Positions 36,504 through 48,964 are shown, counted from the first letter of the stretch. The stretch: 64,000 nt of DNA from Rosellinia necatrix (GCA_021209875.1 JAGYVD010000006.1:2046001-2110000), one strand, 5' to 3'. The notes: generated from the letters alone by a model not told the origin. Numbers and translations: made by a program.

Positions 36504-36734
36504 CTGTAAGAGACGGTTATGTAATTACCTAACCTACTCGAAGTACCTATTAGGTAAGTACTTAAAGTATGGGGCACATTATAGATTATAGCCCCTGTAA
36601 GGCCGACCCACACAGGTTGTTCACAGAGGGCGACTGGGTGGGGCTGATGGCATCAGCTTGTCCATCTTGTCATATCCCAGCGCCGCTTTTATTTACACTA
36701 CACTAGTTACCTACTCTCACTGTGCCTAACCTAC
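36504..36734. promoter_or_regulatory. Upstream region of the homeobox-C2H2 gene
   Basis: Short gap between two minus-strand genes, with ACCTAACC/TAGGTAAG words. It holds the promoter of the transcription factor and the 3' end of the lyase fusion gene. Confidence 0.35.
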
Positions 36735-39057
36735 CTAACCACAATACACCCTAGCAATCGTCGATAGGGTGGCTGCCACGCATGTTACAGAATCTGACGA
36801 CACATATTCTTCCTTGGAATGGAAGCCCTCGCCCGATGGCCCCCAAATTAAAGTCGCGATACCCTCCGCTGATAACAGTGCCGAATCTGCCCAGAATGCT
36901 TCTCCCCTCAACACTGGTTTCTCCCCAAGGCTCTGCTGGACTGCATCCGCAGTCGTTAATACGAAGGGATGATCCGTTGGAATTAGGAAAGGGGGGCGGC
37001 TGAAGGTAGTCCGGACGTCAAACGTGAAGTCTGCAACCGTATTCGTTAGTCCTTCAAGGATGCTGCGGACCTCTTGCTCAACTGTCTCTTGAGTCTCGCC
37101 GGCAATCGTACGGCGTTCTATCGAAACCGAGCAAAGTGCCGGGTACGAAGACAGTTCCTCACCGCCTTGGATGATTGAAGCGTGGACACTGGGCGCCCCG
37201 ACTGGTGAATCGGACCCCCGGCCCTTCAGTCTTGCGGCGTATTTATCAAGCTCCACCAGGAAATATCCAGCCTTGACGATCGCGTCGACTCCAAGGTCCG
37301 GACGCGACCCGTGGGCTGCCAGTCCAAATATGTCGACTTCAAGCCATACGAAACCCTTGTGCGCGTGGATGATTGCGACGTTGGTCGGCTCGGAGACGAT
37401 AGCAGCGTCTGCCCGCCAACCCGCTTGCAATATGTTCTCGGTGCCTAGACTTTCAGCCTCTTCGTCGGCTACTCCCGCGAAGATCACATCTCCCGAGAGT
37501 CCAGCGCCCCGAACGCTCGCCAACGCCACCATCGCTGCTGCCACTCCGCCCTTCATGTCGGCAGCGCCACGGCCGTATATTTTCCCGTCTTTAATACGGC
37601 CGCTCAACGGGTCGCCATCGTATCCGCTGAGCGTGACCGTGTCGATGTGCCCATTGAACATGAGACTCTTGCCGCCTCCATTGCCTCGCACCACTCCTAT
37701 GACCGAGGGTCGACCTTTAACCGGCTCAATCCAGTGACTTTCGATATCTCGGTGCTCGAGCCAAGCTTTTATGTAGCGAGCAATCGCTGTTTCCCCGCCT
37801 GCACCTGGAACCAGAGTCGAATTCACTGAGTCGATCTGAACCAGGGTCTGAGTCAAGGCGACAGCATCATCAATATCAACGTCTGCAGGTTTTACGTACT
37901 CCCGGGCCCCTTCGGTGCTCAGTAAAAGAACCGAGGACTTTGAATTTAGCCCGAGAGCTGCCCTTTCTGATTCACCTAAGCGGCGGAGAGCTGCTAGGGT
38001 AGCCGCGCCACAGGGTGCTGAAGAAATGCCGTAATTTTTGAGGTATATGGATGCCTCATGGGCTTCGTAGTCAGACACGCTCAAACTCGCGTCGACGCCA
38101 TGTCGAAGAATTGGCCAGGCGATCGACGATACGTTCCCGCAGTCTAAACCAGCCATAACTGTAGAACTGGTGCGCTCCGTTGTCATTTCCCCCTTGCGTA
38201 GGCTCTTATAAAAGCATGCTGCCGTATCTGGCTCGACGGTCAGGACGGCTGTAGGTGACTCCTTCCCCTTGTAATGCGAAACGACTGCCTGAGCAAAAGA
38301 GCCTACCCCGACTGGTGCTATTACCAGATCAATAGGCTCCCCTCCCATCTGTTCATCAATTTCGAGCATCATAGTCGCATACCCGTCAACGATCCACTAT
38401 GCCCGTGTTAGTCGGAATCCAGCCCTAGCGACAAGATATGGAAACAGGAAAGGCTTGCAAATAACGAACCTGGGGAATTTCATTGTAGTCGCCAAAGGCA
38501 AAATCCTGGATCAAGATCCCCCCACTCCGCTCCGCACTCTTCTGCGCCTCCAAGATGGCATGATCATAGTCGCCATCTGCTTCTACGACCTCAGCACCTT
38601 CGGAGCGGATGAGTTCAATCGTGCTTGGATGCATGCCTGTCGGAACCCATATCTCGGCGGGGATGGATAGAATGGAACCCATACGAGCGACTGCGCGCCC
38701 ATGATTGCCGTCTGTAGCGGCGTGCAGGCTGGTTCGATGACCGGCCACGGCCTGCCTAACCGCATCAAAGCTCGTACTTAGGGGAAGCCCCGCGGTCTGT
38801 ATGATAGCTCGAAAAGTACCCCAAGAGGCGCCCAGGATCTTAAAGGAAGGTAGCCCAAGCCTGGTACTCTCATCCTTGAGGCGGATGGCGCCCAACCCGA
38901 GTTCCTTAGCTACATCATCCAAACTCACTAAAGGAGTGCTGCCATAATCAGGTAATTGTCGATGAAAACTCGCAACTGTCTCTGCCAATGAGTCGTTTTT
39001 AGCTACCCGAGGCTGGGCATGCGGATTGAAGAGGACTGGACGGCGTTTGCTGTTCAT
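36735..39057 (-). CDS. Bifunctional diaminopropionate ammonia-lyase / M20 amidohydrolase fusion
   Basis: Two exons, 39057-38470 and 38396-36735, join in phase 0 across a 73-nt intron to give 749 aa. Residues 1 to about 365 are a fold-type II PLP enzyme like 2,3-diaminopropionate ammonia-lyase. The PLP lysine is Lys73 in PSFKILGASWG, the substrate/PLP loop is ATDGNHGRAVAR, and a Gly loop APVGVGSFAQ follows the intron. Residues from about 370 to 749 are an M20 peptidase (ArgE/DapE/acylase type). Metal and catalytic residues are visible: His446-x-Asp448 in NGHIDTV, Asp476 in GRGAADMKGG, and the Glu pair at about 508-509 in VADEEAES. The chain probably deacylates an N-acyl-diaminopropionate (or related) compound and then converts it to pyruvate and ammonia. 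That coupling is inference from the domains. Confidence 0.85.
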
Positions 39058-41094
39058 TTTGCGACCGACTTAGAGGACGACGGTATGATGGAGATCCAAT
39101 AAGAATGGGACTGGTTTATCATGTTGTAGCTAGTAGACATGCAATAGGAGACAGGAATGCTGTTATAAATACTCGGACGAAGCACAGCTTCTCAGACCAC
39201 TGATATCCTCTGCGCCCTCTGTAAACAACACCTATTTGTCACCATTACGAACTTCGGTTCGCGTGGAGGCCCATCAAAGGATTTCAACGGAAGACCAACC
39301 GGAAATCATGTTAACTTACGATATCTTAAGGTAGGGACTTACCTGTAGTTAGAGGGCTCGGCAGAACCCCGAACTCCGCATGCAAGCGCCTATGGAGAGG
39401 GCCATCCCGAAGGGAACCCGAAGTCCCGATACCCAAAATCCGATAGCTGCGCTCGGATTTTTTACAAGGTTTCGCAGATGCTGTATCTACTAAACAGAAT
39501 CGAATCTACCAAGTATATCTCTACATCGTCGTATATCTCGTTCTCGGCTCTTTCACGGTCCCTATCTGCTGGTGACTGAGTCTCTTGGCACCCGGCCGAC
39601 ACAATGAGAAAGTGCCATAGCTCGCATGGGTTCTACCGCCGAGGAGGCTACCATCAACCCCCAATCCACCATTCGAGCCCAAAACCAACATTAACTAGTT
39701 GAGTGAGATGCTATAATATTTTCTGATGGGCAACTGATCTTCGATATGGTGAGCGCACCTAGAGATTGTACGCCTCGTATAAGAAGTTGTTGACATCGTC
39801 GTAAGGCCGAAAAACAAATGCCTATTGTGAGATGTGCCACACACGGCAGGATACACACCAGTACCGAGTGTTTGAGTACATTAATCCTCGTGGGTGACGT
39901 TAGTTTATCACACAAGAGAGTATAGTAGCTCAAAAGTTTGTAAGTTGGAATTGCTGTATTTACAACATGCGTGTTCATTGGTGGTGATATGGCTTAGTTC
40001 GTGCCATCGGCAACTGGACGTTATTAGAGGCTACGTACGCTACAGTATAACCAACTGAGGACGATCAGATCAGGCAAATTGGCTAGAAATCCGCCTACCT
40101 CAGGATTGATACCTTTGATAAGGATGGAAGGTCGAGCTACAGACGTCGGCTGAGGGCTTATTCGCTTAACTAGTCTACCACTTGCTGTAGAAGAGTCACT
40201 AGTAAGTAGGCCACCATGTAGGTAGGTGGGTATGCTACTTAACATAGAATTAAATAATGGTATAGCATGTTCTACGCTCTTGTTTAAATACTAGTTTAGG
40301 TCTCTCCCTACTCGCTGGGTCTCTTGGGCTATCACTCGGCCTTTAATTTTTCAACGAGAATAAAGAGAAGCAATAAACCTAGCGGAATTGAGCTTAGAAG
40401 AAGCAATGCAAAGTATAACTACCAAGGAACATTTTTATGAAGATTGGCCATAAGCCAACAGCAGGAGCTGAGATTGCTAGTATGTGGCAGTAAGAGGAAG
40501 GAAACAAATGCTATACCTAGGTACTTGGATCATCAAGTAAATAAACACTTATTCAAAGCTCTGGTTTCTTGACATGATACCTTTTATGCTGCCAACCTAA
40601 CTTAGCTAGGTAGACAAAGAAAGGCTTCGTAGGTAGCTGCCTAGGTGCCTAGACTTGGTACTACCTACTCGGCTCTTTCCATAAGGTACTGTACTACCAA
40701 ACGAGAAATCAAGTACTTGCATTTCACCTACGTGAAGTAGTACACAGAGCAGGTACTTTTGTGTATACCTTCTTTCCAGTATGCTGCCTTTGGGTACCTG
40801 GGGTACCTGGGGCACCTAGAGTGCATTGGTAAGCTTGTAAGTAGTGGATAATTCAAGTGACACAACGACCTCAAGATCCAAACTGGGAACTACCTAGGTA
40901 CCTGCGAATTGGATAATGCCACCCTAAATGAGCCCTGGTCCTTCCTTCCGAGCTCTACCTGCCACTTACTTTCGTGTTACCGTCTCCCTTATCACCCCGG
41001 TGCTTAGTTCCCTATCATGATCTTGTCCGCGCTTCTGTAGTCGCTTCTCGTTTCACCAAGTATATTCAGACACGCGCATCTTGCCTATACCAGA
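39058..41094. other. Intergenic, no supported gene
   Basis: About 2 kb between divergent genes. It contains TAGGTA-type motifs (40205-40240, 40600-40660, 40895-40905) and no protein-like frame. The pyrimidine-rich leader of the next gene starts near 40980. Confidence 0.5.
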
Positions 41095-42643
41095 ATGCCT
41101 CAGGCACCAGCCACGGTTGACGCCGCGGCGGCCCTCGCAGGCTGGCGCGAATTCGCAGCCGAAGGCAAAAAACACATGGCTCAAGAGGATGAATTAAAGG
41201 ATATATGCGACCGACTATATTCTTGGCACCCGCTTGCTAATATGCGCCAGCCCGTACCCGTCCGCTTCTACGGCCCCGGACCTGATGGCAGACTACATGC
41301 TCATGATCAGCCCGTCGGAACCCTGCACTTTGCTAGATGGAGGCACGAACTCGCCGGGGTCGAGGACCCCGATGGCCATCCATACCACCACGAAGAGAAT
41401 GCGGTGATAATTAATGGACTACGAGTCAGGCCTACCTATACTACCAAACGAAGCCAGCCCGCTAAGGAGGTCAACTATTTCCGCTGGCAGAAAGTCCCAG
41501 CTGATTGGATGAGAAATGTCAGGACGTTTCCTGGACCTGGTGCGACCCCAAGAGTCCACGATGAGTATCTCCTGAATGACGGTGACTTTAACGAGCAAGT
41601 CAGAACCAAGTCAACGGTTTTGGTCAGCCTCGATAATCGGAAAGACGAAGACCCCCGGGACATATATCCCTTTGGCTATAAGCTTCTGAAGAAATGGTCT
41701 GAGGCTTACGGTGGCCCATGCTGGCAAGATGGAGATTGTCTAGGAGCAGATCCGCATAACTCTCACGCCCTCAAAAGGCATATCGGATGGTAAGTCATAA
41801 TAATGCCATAGAGGCTAGACTTGTGCTTATTAAGAATACAAGGTTTCCTGAGAGGCTCCGTATGGTCAAGGCTGGCCTTGGTGCTGACCCGCAAGACGCC
41901 ATCTGGAACCAAGTTTTCCACGGGAATCTTGACGCAGAAGCAAATAAGAAATTCTCACCACCAAAGGAAACTTGGTCTAAAGATCCCCAAAAGGTCACCA
42001 CGCTGACTGGTTCCGGGAGTATCCGCACGGTATGAAACCGTGTGCTCCCGCAAATACCTTGTTCAAGCGGTTGACTAACTATGGCAGGTAGAATCTAAAC
42101 ATCCTCTCACTCACAGCTCTCAAGGCAAGCCTACAACCTCCCGAACCCGAAACCCTTGATGCGCGCAAGGCATGGGTAGATTCTCAGGCGGCCATGAGAC
42201 TGGGATGGCACAATTTCACAAACACAACTACAAACGTACTCACCACCAACTGGCTGAGCGGACCATTCCCAGCGGATATGGAGGCGATTGCCAGCATAGG
42301 GCTGAGAAATAAATTGGAAGCTAGAAAAACTATGGACGAGCTCGAGATAAAGGCGATGACAGAGTCGAGAGGTCCCATCATAGCAGAGAAGAGAGATGAC
42401 CGCGAGACGACCTCAGAGCCAGGGGCGTCTGATATAGACGAAAACGACACGAGCCTGGAAAAGGAAGCACCCATTCGAGATGATGTCGACGAAGCGCACG
42501 AAGCTATTAAGGCAGCGGTTGAAGAGCTCTATAGGAACCCGGAACCAGGAAAGGAAGGCAAAACACCTATCGTGATCTACTCGGCTGTCCGCTCCAAACT
42601 CCTGGGGAAACCTGTCACGCAGGTTTTGGGCTACAAAACCTAG
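41095..42643 (+). CDS. Conserved fungal protein of unknown function
   Basis: Three exons (41095-41789, 41843-42029, 42092-42643), phase-consistent, give 477 aa. No signal peptide or membrane span. The N-terminal two thirds are rich in aromatic and His residues (LYSWHPLANMRQPVPVRFYG, DGHPYHHEENAVIINGLRVR, NYFRWQKVPADWMRN, ending DPHNSHALKRHIGWF), which suggests a folded globular domain. The last third is acidic and helical with a disordered Glu/Asp linker, then IVIYSAVRSKLLGKPVTQVLG. The second intron ends GGCAGGTAG, and using the later AG is what keeps the frame. I do not recognise a family. Splice continuity and composition make it a real gene. Confidence 0.7.
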
Positions 42644-43375
42644 AGCCTATGCCCGGTACACATGAAAGCCCAAAGCCCCAATTCCATGCACGCCTGGTAA
42701 GCACCTGTTACCAATGTTCCAATACCCGAGAGAGGTTCATAGCAAGATTTAAGTAACGCTGATGTTTAATCATTAGTAAATTCTTGCGCATGCGAGGAGT
42801 TCATGTACGGAATTATCTTCACCAACGTGTGTCCATATTTTCCGGAGCTATTCGCGATTTGCTTTGCAAAGTAGATATCATCCTATATTTCTGCAAAGAA
42901 TTAGATGAGCCTAGTTACTGAAGAGGCCCTAATACTATAAAAAAAGCCCCTTTCTCATCGAATCTCTGCATTGAATTGGTTGGAGCGCCCGGCTGGTTAG
43001 AGGCTATAATGTACTTTACGCGACCGGAAGAGCCCTGGTATTATGGCCCTTAATTGATTCCTCGTCATTGACCGTCTACCCCATGCTCGGTGATCCGCCC
43101 GGCTTGTTACTGGCTGTCAGAAGGGTAACAGTAGATGCCCTAATCAATCTTGTATTTCATGAAATGACACTGAAATCATTGAAGTCTTGTTTTCTATCAC
43201 ACCACGCAAGTCGAAGCAGCCTGTCGTACTTCGGTGTAATAGAGCTGCACCTTATCATCAGCTAACGCATGTTTTTTTGTATTTTCCATTCTCTCTTAAT
43301 GGATTTTGCCCACTTGATTGCTTTGAGCTCGCACGCTGAGATTCATAGTAGTGTTCATCACTATACCTATTATAT
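42644..43375. other. Intergenic before tRNA-Ser
   Basis: No supported gene; AT-rich 3' flank and Pol III upstream region. Confidence 0.5.
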
Positions 43376-43456
43376 GGCAACGTGGCTGAGTGGTTAAAGC
43401 GTATGACTAGAAATCATATCCCTTCGGGGTCACAGGTTCGAGTCCTGTCGTTGTCG
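43376..43456 (+). tRNA. tRNA-Ser(AGA)
   Basis: Folds as a class II tRNA. The acceptor stem GGCAACG pairs with CGTTGTC, with G as discriminator. The A box is TGGCTGAGTGG-like. The anticodon loop is CTAGAAA with AGA at 43409-43411. A long variable arm (ATCCCTTCGGGGT) is typical of Ser/Leu, and the B box is GGTTCGAGTCC. No intron. It reads UCU/UCC/UCA-type serine codons after A34 editing to inosine. A T-run terminator follows. Confidence 0.95.
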
Positions 43457-43463
43457 TTTTGTC

Positions 43464-43468
43464 TTTTT
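43464..43468 (+). terminator. RNA polymerase III T-run terminator
   Basis: TTTT at 43457-43460 and TTTTT at 43464-43468 directly follow the tRNA-Ser gene, as expected for Pol III termination. Confidence 0.75.
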
Positions 43469-44374
43469 AGTGCTTTTTAGTTCAATACATCCTTTTTTTT
43501 CTCGGGTCGATCTAGCTAACACTCACGCTGCTGATTTCTTTTTCGCAATTTATACCTAGTTCTTCGTCTCGTCTTAGTTCCCTACCGCGCATTTCAGAGT
43601 TGTCTGTTACCAGTAGTACAATGTACCTACTTCGAGAGAATTCCTGGGCTGTGGAACGCAGACGGTTCCGGGGAGCCTATAACGGACCTTTAAGCTCCTG
43701 GCGCCGATGTCAGCCCTATGAACGGCGCTTCGGGTGCCAGTACACAGCGCATTTAGGTAGACCTGGAACCTATTTATAGCACTTATACTACTGCCCCACA
43801 GGTCTCTTTGCACGACATCACCTCTCCCTAGATTTGTTTCCGTATCTGTATACCTATCTAGGTTAGCGCCATCTCATGCTCTTGATCGATTGACTATTGG
43901 AATGTCGGACTTCGGACTCGGATTCCCGTCCCCTGTTCTCGACCGGAAAACGGCTCGGGACCGAATATACCATGATGCAATATAGTAGACACCTACCTAC
44001 CTTATGTCTTTGGTGGCTACTTAAACCGAGTGCATCCGCCTAGTATCCTTCAATCACGGCAAGAGCAGGTAGGTAAGTACCTAAGCTTTCTGGCAGAGGA
44101 GATCGCTGTAACATCCCTTTCTGAGTACATAGGTACCATCCCCACCGCCTACTTAAGTACATACTGCGTACCTACTGCCCGAGCCAACCACCGGCCACGC
44201 TACTGTCCTAAACAGGAAGGGAATTGGGGTAGTCCGCTTCCCTTTAACACATTCGAACCCATTATTCAATCGCAGCCCGGTCCCTCAACAGTTGTTCTTT
44301 CTTTCTTATTGTCCTCGGCTTCCCCTGGCTTTGACCTTATAACGCAAGCAAGCCTTAGATTGGGAACAGTAGCA

Positions 44375-45382
44375 ATGTCTGCCAATGCTATTTTCGCGGG
44401 CCAGCTCCCTAAAGTGCTGGGAACGGTTGCACTGGCCGGTGCGGGCATAGGGATCTACTCACGATACATGAGGAGCATCGCCTACGCAGATAGTGGTGCG
44501 CCCCCGAAGGCATTCGGCAGCGGCCCAGCGTTCCTGTCCCTTCAGCTGCAGAGCAGTGAGGTCATCAACCACAACACGAAGAAGTTGCGCTTTGCGCTAC
44601 CAACCGAAGAGCACATCAGCGGACTGGCGCTTACCTGTAAGATTGTCAATATGACTGTGACCGGATGGAGTATATTCGGCTGATCGGTAGAGTAGCCGCC
44701 CTGCTCACGTTCTCGTGGCCGAAGGGCTGCCTTCTGCCTTGTGTCCGCCCTTATACACCCATCACAAGAAGCGGTTAGTATAAGTCGTGGTGCCCTCAAC
44801 GCCCCCGGCATTGGCACTGATATTCCTACAGACGAACCTGGTATCATCGAGTTGATGGTGAAGAAATACCCCAACGGCAAACAGAGCACTCACCTACACT
44901 CCTTGAAGCCTGGGGATTCTCTGCGCTTCGTTACCCCTATTCCTGGGTATAAATGGGTACCAAACAAGCACCCCGATATTACGCTCATTGCCGGAGGTGC
45001 CGGCATCACGCCCATGTATCAGCTAATCCAGGGCATTTTGCACAACCCCGAGGACAAGACCCGCATAACGCTAGTGTTTGGGGTGAATACGGATGCCGAC
45101 GTGCTACTCAAGTCGGAGTTTGAGGATTTCGAACGGAAGTTCCCGGGCCGGTTCAAGGCTGTCTACACCGTTAGCAATCCCGTCCCAGGGTCTTCCTACC
45201 CCAAGGGTTACGTAACAAAAGAGCTCTTGGAAAAAGTGGTTAAAGCTGGCCCAGAAAAGGATAACACAAAAGTATTCGTGTGCGGGCCACCCGCTATGGA
45301 AAACGCACTGGTCGGAAGCCGGAAGCAGTCAGGCATCTTGGGCGAGTTAGGATACACGAAGGATCAAATCTATCGATTCTAG
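44375..45382 (+). CDS. MCR1: NADH-cytochrome b5 reductase, mitochondrial Mcr1 type
   Basis: FAD enzyme passing electrons from NADH to cytochrome b5, with the Mcr1 form anchored in the mitochondrial outer membrane/intermembrane space. Three exons (44375-44636, 44696-44773, 44832-45382) give 296 aa. The start at 44375 is chosen because it begins directly before the membrane anchor (VLGTVALAGAGIGIYSRYM, about residues 14-32), as in Mcr1; the longer upstream frame is not protein-like. FAD motif RPYTPI sits at the exon 2 end, the NADH-binding motif is LIAGGAGITPMYQ, and the C-terminal motif is VCGPPAMENALVG. Exon 2 is only 78 nt, and without it RPYTPI would be lost. The FAD/NAD motifs are complete. 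Codes for a normal-length enzyme. Confidence 0.93.
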
Positions 45383-46014
45383 TTAATCGAAGCCGGAGGG
45401 GGGAGAATTGTTATTAGATGTTAGATGTTAGATGTACTAGATACCCAATCGATAAATGCAGGCATAATCAAAGGGTGCCTGGCTATCTTGGCAATGCCAA
45501 CATGAAGTTATATAATAGAATCTATGTTACGAGGCAAAATAGTTGCGTCTTATTGTAGCGACGACAGTGTAGATTATAATTACACATAGTGGGCATATTG
45601 GGTTTCGCAATGCCGGAACTACCGGCGAGGCGCGTCGTGCAACTTACACCGAGACCGGTATAGAAATTAGTGACAAGCTGATAGTGCCAACACTTCCAAG
45701 GCAGTCCAGTGCTCCTATGAAATAGGGTACTTTCTGCGGAACACGTCGGTTGCTCTTTACCTGCTGAAGGGAGCCCTTTGTGGTCTGTAAACGCTGAGTT
45801 ACCCATGCCTTCCAATATGGCACCCCTTGGGCTTTTTATTGCTTGTTAGTTCAAGTTGTAAATTCAATCTAGTCAAGCACCATACCCCTTCCACATAGCG
45901 CTTTACACAAGTGCGCATCGTATCGATATCCATGACGTTGCCTATTTTCCCTTCACAAACGTAGCACTTGCACTACACACACCAATAGTCTCCAACTTGG
46001 TGCAGGTGCAACCA
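45383..46014. other. Intergenic between MCR1 and amidoligase
   Basis: No supported gene. A 9-bp direct repeat TTAGATGTT occurs about three times at 45413-45435 in the MCR1 3' flank. Confidence 0.5.
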
Positions 46015-46022
46015 TATAAAAA
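46015..46022 (+). promoter_or_regulatory. TATA-like box of amidoligase gene
   Basis: TATAAAAA lies about 150 bp before the chosen ATG. A short upstream ORF (ATGATG at 46069, 22 codons, stop near 46137) lies between the two and overlaps the alternative in-frame ATG at 46105. Confidence 0.4.
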
Positions 46023-46167
46023 TCGATACATATATTCTTCAGCTCGTCTCCGGTTTGCTCCATCTTTATGATGGAGGACTACATCATCAATCATCGAAGG
46101 GCATATGCCTACTTTCCTGGTCTTATTGTTTTATGACTACAACCTACTATCATTCACACATTATACA

Positions 46168-47564
46168 ATGGACCCGGTAAAGAGCAGAGAGGACTCCAAG
46201 AGAGAGGCCCGAAAACGAGTCAAAATTTATATAGGTGTTGAGACAGAAGCGCCACTGGCGATAATCAAACGGAATATCTACACGCAAGAGAATGAACTCC
46301 TTCGCAACGGCGAAGAATTAGTAGAATTATGTGCACTATTGCAAAATGAGGGCTTCGATATTTATGCCTGCCCCCTCGATGAGGGTCGCGATCCTAAAAA
46401 ATGGGCCGTTACATACGATTCAAGTATTGAGGTAGGGAGGGAGTTGCGAGGTTGGTTTTATGCTTCTCCATGCGCTCCTCCATGCGTCCTTGTAACCATG
46501 TTTACTAATAACCGATGATGAATAGGGGTCGGGGCACCCATTGAGATAAAGTCACCTATACTGGCTGTTGACAACCTGAGATATGAGGATAAGTTCCGTA
46601 CACTGTGGCGCGTTATCGAACCGTTCAAAATTCCAAGTATTGAATACTGGAAGATGGCTAGCACTCACAGTAGGTATTTTTTTGGGCTCCCATATGCTTC
46701 TGAATCCGCCGAGATCAAACTGAGAACTACGGCGAGAGGTTAAAGACCAAACAGCTAATTCTGACAGTACACTTTTCTTTGAATGGCACGCCTCAATTTC
46801 GACTCGAGATAGCCCAAAATCTTGCTTTTTGTATCGTCTATTTCGAACAAGCGATCACCGACCTCGTACCTTCAATGACACACAAGTCGGATATGAAACG
46901 CCGAGGGGGGTGGAAAAATTGCCGATACCATAAGAAAAACAGCGTCAGACCTAAGTGGAACGATAGAGAGTCTTTAAACGACTTACATGGCTGTTGGAAC
47001 GCTATTCTCGGCGTGAGAAGCATACAAGAGCTGTTTGAGTTATTCTGCTACGACACCGACCTATATAGAAGGGCCCATGATCTGCAGACCAAGAACTGGA
47101 AGTGGAACTTCAAAGGTCTCAAATATGGAACCATTGAATTTCGTCAAAGTAGGTCGCGAACGTAGTCACAATCTTCTTTGTTCGGGATGAGAGCACTATG
47201 GACACAGTTAGGAGAGGGGATACTAAGACGATTTACCACAGTGCCTCCGTCTCGATCGGCTCAAGAGACACTAGATTGGATCTCGTTCACGACTGGTTTT
47301 GTCAGGGCCGCGGCCGGAATCGACCGTATTCTGTTAAGCATGGCCTCACAGGGGAAAATATCATTCACGGAGGCCTTGGGGCTCACCCTATCGGTCCCGC
47401 GGAAGGAGCAACAGGCCGTCGAGAAGTGGTGGGCCTACGACCTCCATCTAAACAGAGTAACCGTTGCCGAACTTGCGAAGTTCGTGCCGTGCGAGCAGGG
47501 TGTCTGGGACAGGATAATCCAGACGAGGGATCGGATCGAGGCAGAGCTTTCTATGCTTCCGTAA
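46168..47564 (+). CDS. Putative amidoligase family protein
   Basis: Member of the fungal amidoligase-like group (COOH-NH2 ligase superfamily), predicted to make amide or gamma-glutamyl-type links using ATP; the actual substrate is unknown. Four exons (46168-46450, 46526-46669, 46768-47148, 47242-47564) give 376 aa. All joins keep phase, and two introns contain excellent branch sites (TACTAATAAC, TACTAAGAC). Family features: an early GVETEAPLAI segment, GAPIEIKSPI with the acidic residue after the first intron, the metal/ATP-site-like STHIHFSLNG formed across the second intron, and GTIEFRQ before the third. The last exon is a helical C-terminal extension. The start is ambiguous: an in-frame ATG at 46105 would add 21 residues, and a short uORF precedes both. 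Confidence 0.75.
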
Positions 47565-48964
47565 GCAGTGACCCCCTTTCGTTTTTTTTTTCCAGGAGGC
47601 ATTCATGACTGAGATCCTGCACGTGGACTAGGAATCCCGAGAATGGGCTTTCGACGCCTTTGCCCCCTTGGATCGGGCCATGAAACAGCGATGTCTGGGA
47701 TTTGGCTCATACACTGGGAATTTCTTACCTTAAGCGGTTATGTTAGTAGTTGGCATGTCTTTCACAGGTCACACTATGCCTCCTTTCTCTCACGAGTGAC
47801 AATGTTGTTATTATGGCAACAAGTTAAGCTTAGCGATGATTAAAGATAACTATATTTCAACAAACCCTACGTAAAGAGGACTTTCAGTTTACGTGCCTGA
47901 ACCGTGGGGAATTATGAAAGCCAAACGACGCTGTTTCAAGATGCACAATCAGTTGCGTATTGCTTCTGGTCGTCAAACTGGTCTCTGCATCGCGGAAAAC
48001 TCTCGGCGAGTTCGTAACTATGAATTCCTCTGCTGGTATTCTAACAACAAGTTTATCAAAATGAAGGAGGAGCGTCAATTAATTGTGCGTAATGAAGTTC
48101 ATTTCATATAAAATGGATGTGTTTTATGTTGCGATGTGCACTAATTGCTACACAGCTTACTTCGAATGACACAAGCGGCTCTACGTAATCCATACAAACA
48201 ATAGAAGCGCATTTTGATTTTATTTTGTGAGTAACCTACTGCAGAAACTTGAAAATTCTTTTGCTCATAAAGGTTGGTTTATTCTATGGTGTTGTAGAAG
48301 GCAATCACATGTCAACTTGACCAATGAGGTAAAAAGGGGTGCTCGAAGCGACGAGATGGCAGAAGCGCAACACGCCCTTGGCACCACCACTTGCCAGCAC
48401 ACAATGGCCTATTAGGACGAAACCGGAGGCGAGAGGTGATACTGGCCAATAACATCGTGTAACAGAGCCCTAAAGGTAGGGTATCATCTGATGGAGGCTA
48501 TCATCCGGCAGTGATACATAAATAAAGGACCTCCAATCCACCCGTCGTGTTTGGAGGCCGGGTATTTCTGTGGGCTGCGAGCCAACGTTGATCGCATGAC
48601 AGCGTGGCTGTTTTCCCCCCGGGGGATGAAAGTTGGGCGGGACGTCAGCTCAGTCTCAGCAGACGCTGGACGCCGATGTTAAGAGGATTAAGTTGACGTG
48701 TCATTTGTTACGGTTGCTAGTAGCGCGAGCATATTGTTGTCAATGAGAAGCTTCTGGCTTTTACCGGGCAATTTCGATACTCGTTTGTGCTTAGTTTGGG
48801 GCCCAAGTTTGCCAGCCCTCATCCTCCCAATCCTTCTATTCACTGGCCGAGTAGTCACTTGTGATATATCCTAATCTGATGCACGACTGCTGAGCCCTGA
48901 CGGATATTCTGTTATCATCGTTCTCCTACTGCTGTACTTATTGCGCTGTCGTCAGGTTGCCACC
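47565..48964. other. Intergenic, no supported gene
   Basis: About 1.4 kb. It includes at 48492-48508 an exact 17-bp match to the tRNA-like element at 10902. No protein-like frame. Confidence 0.5.
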
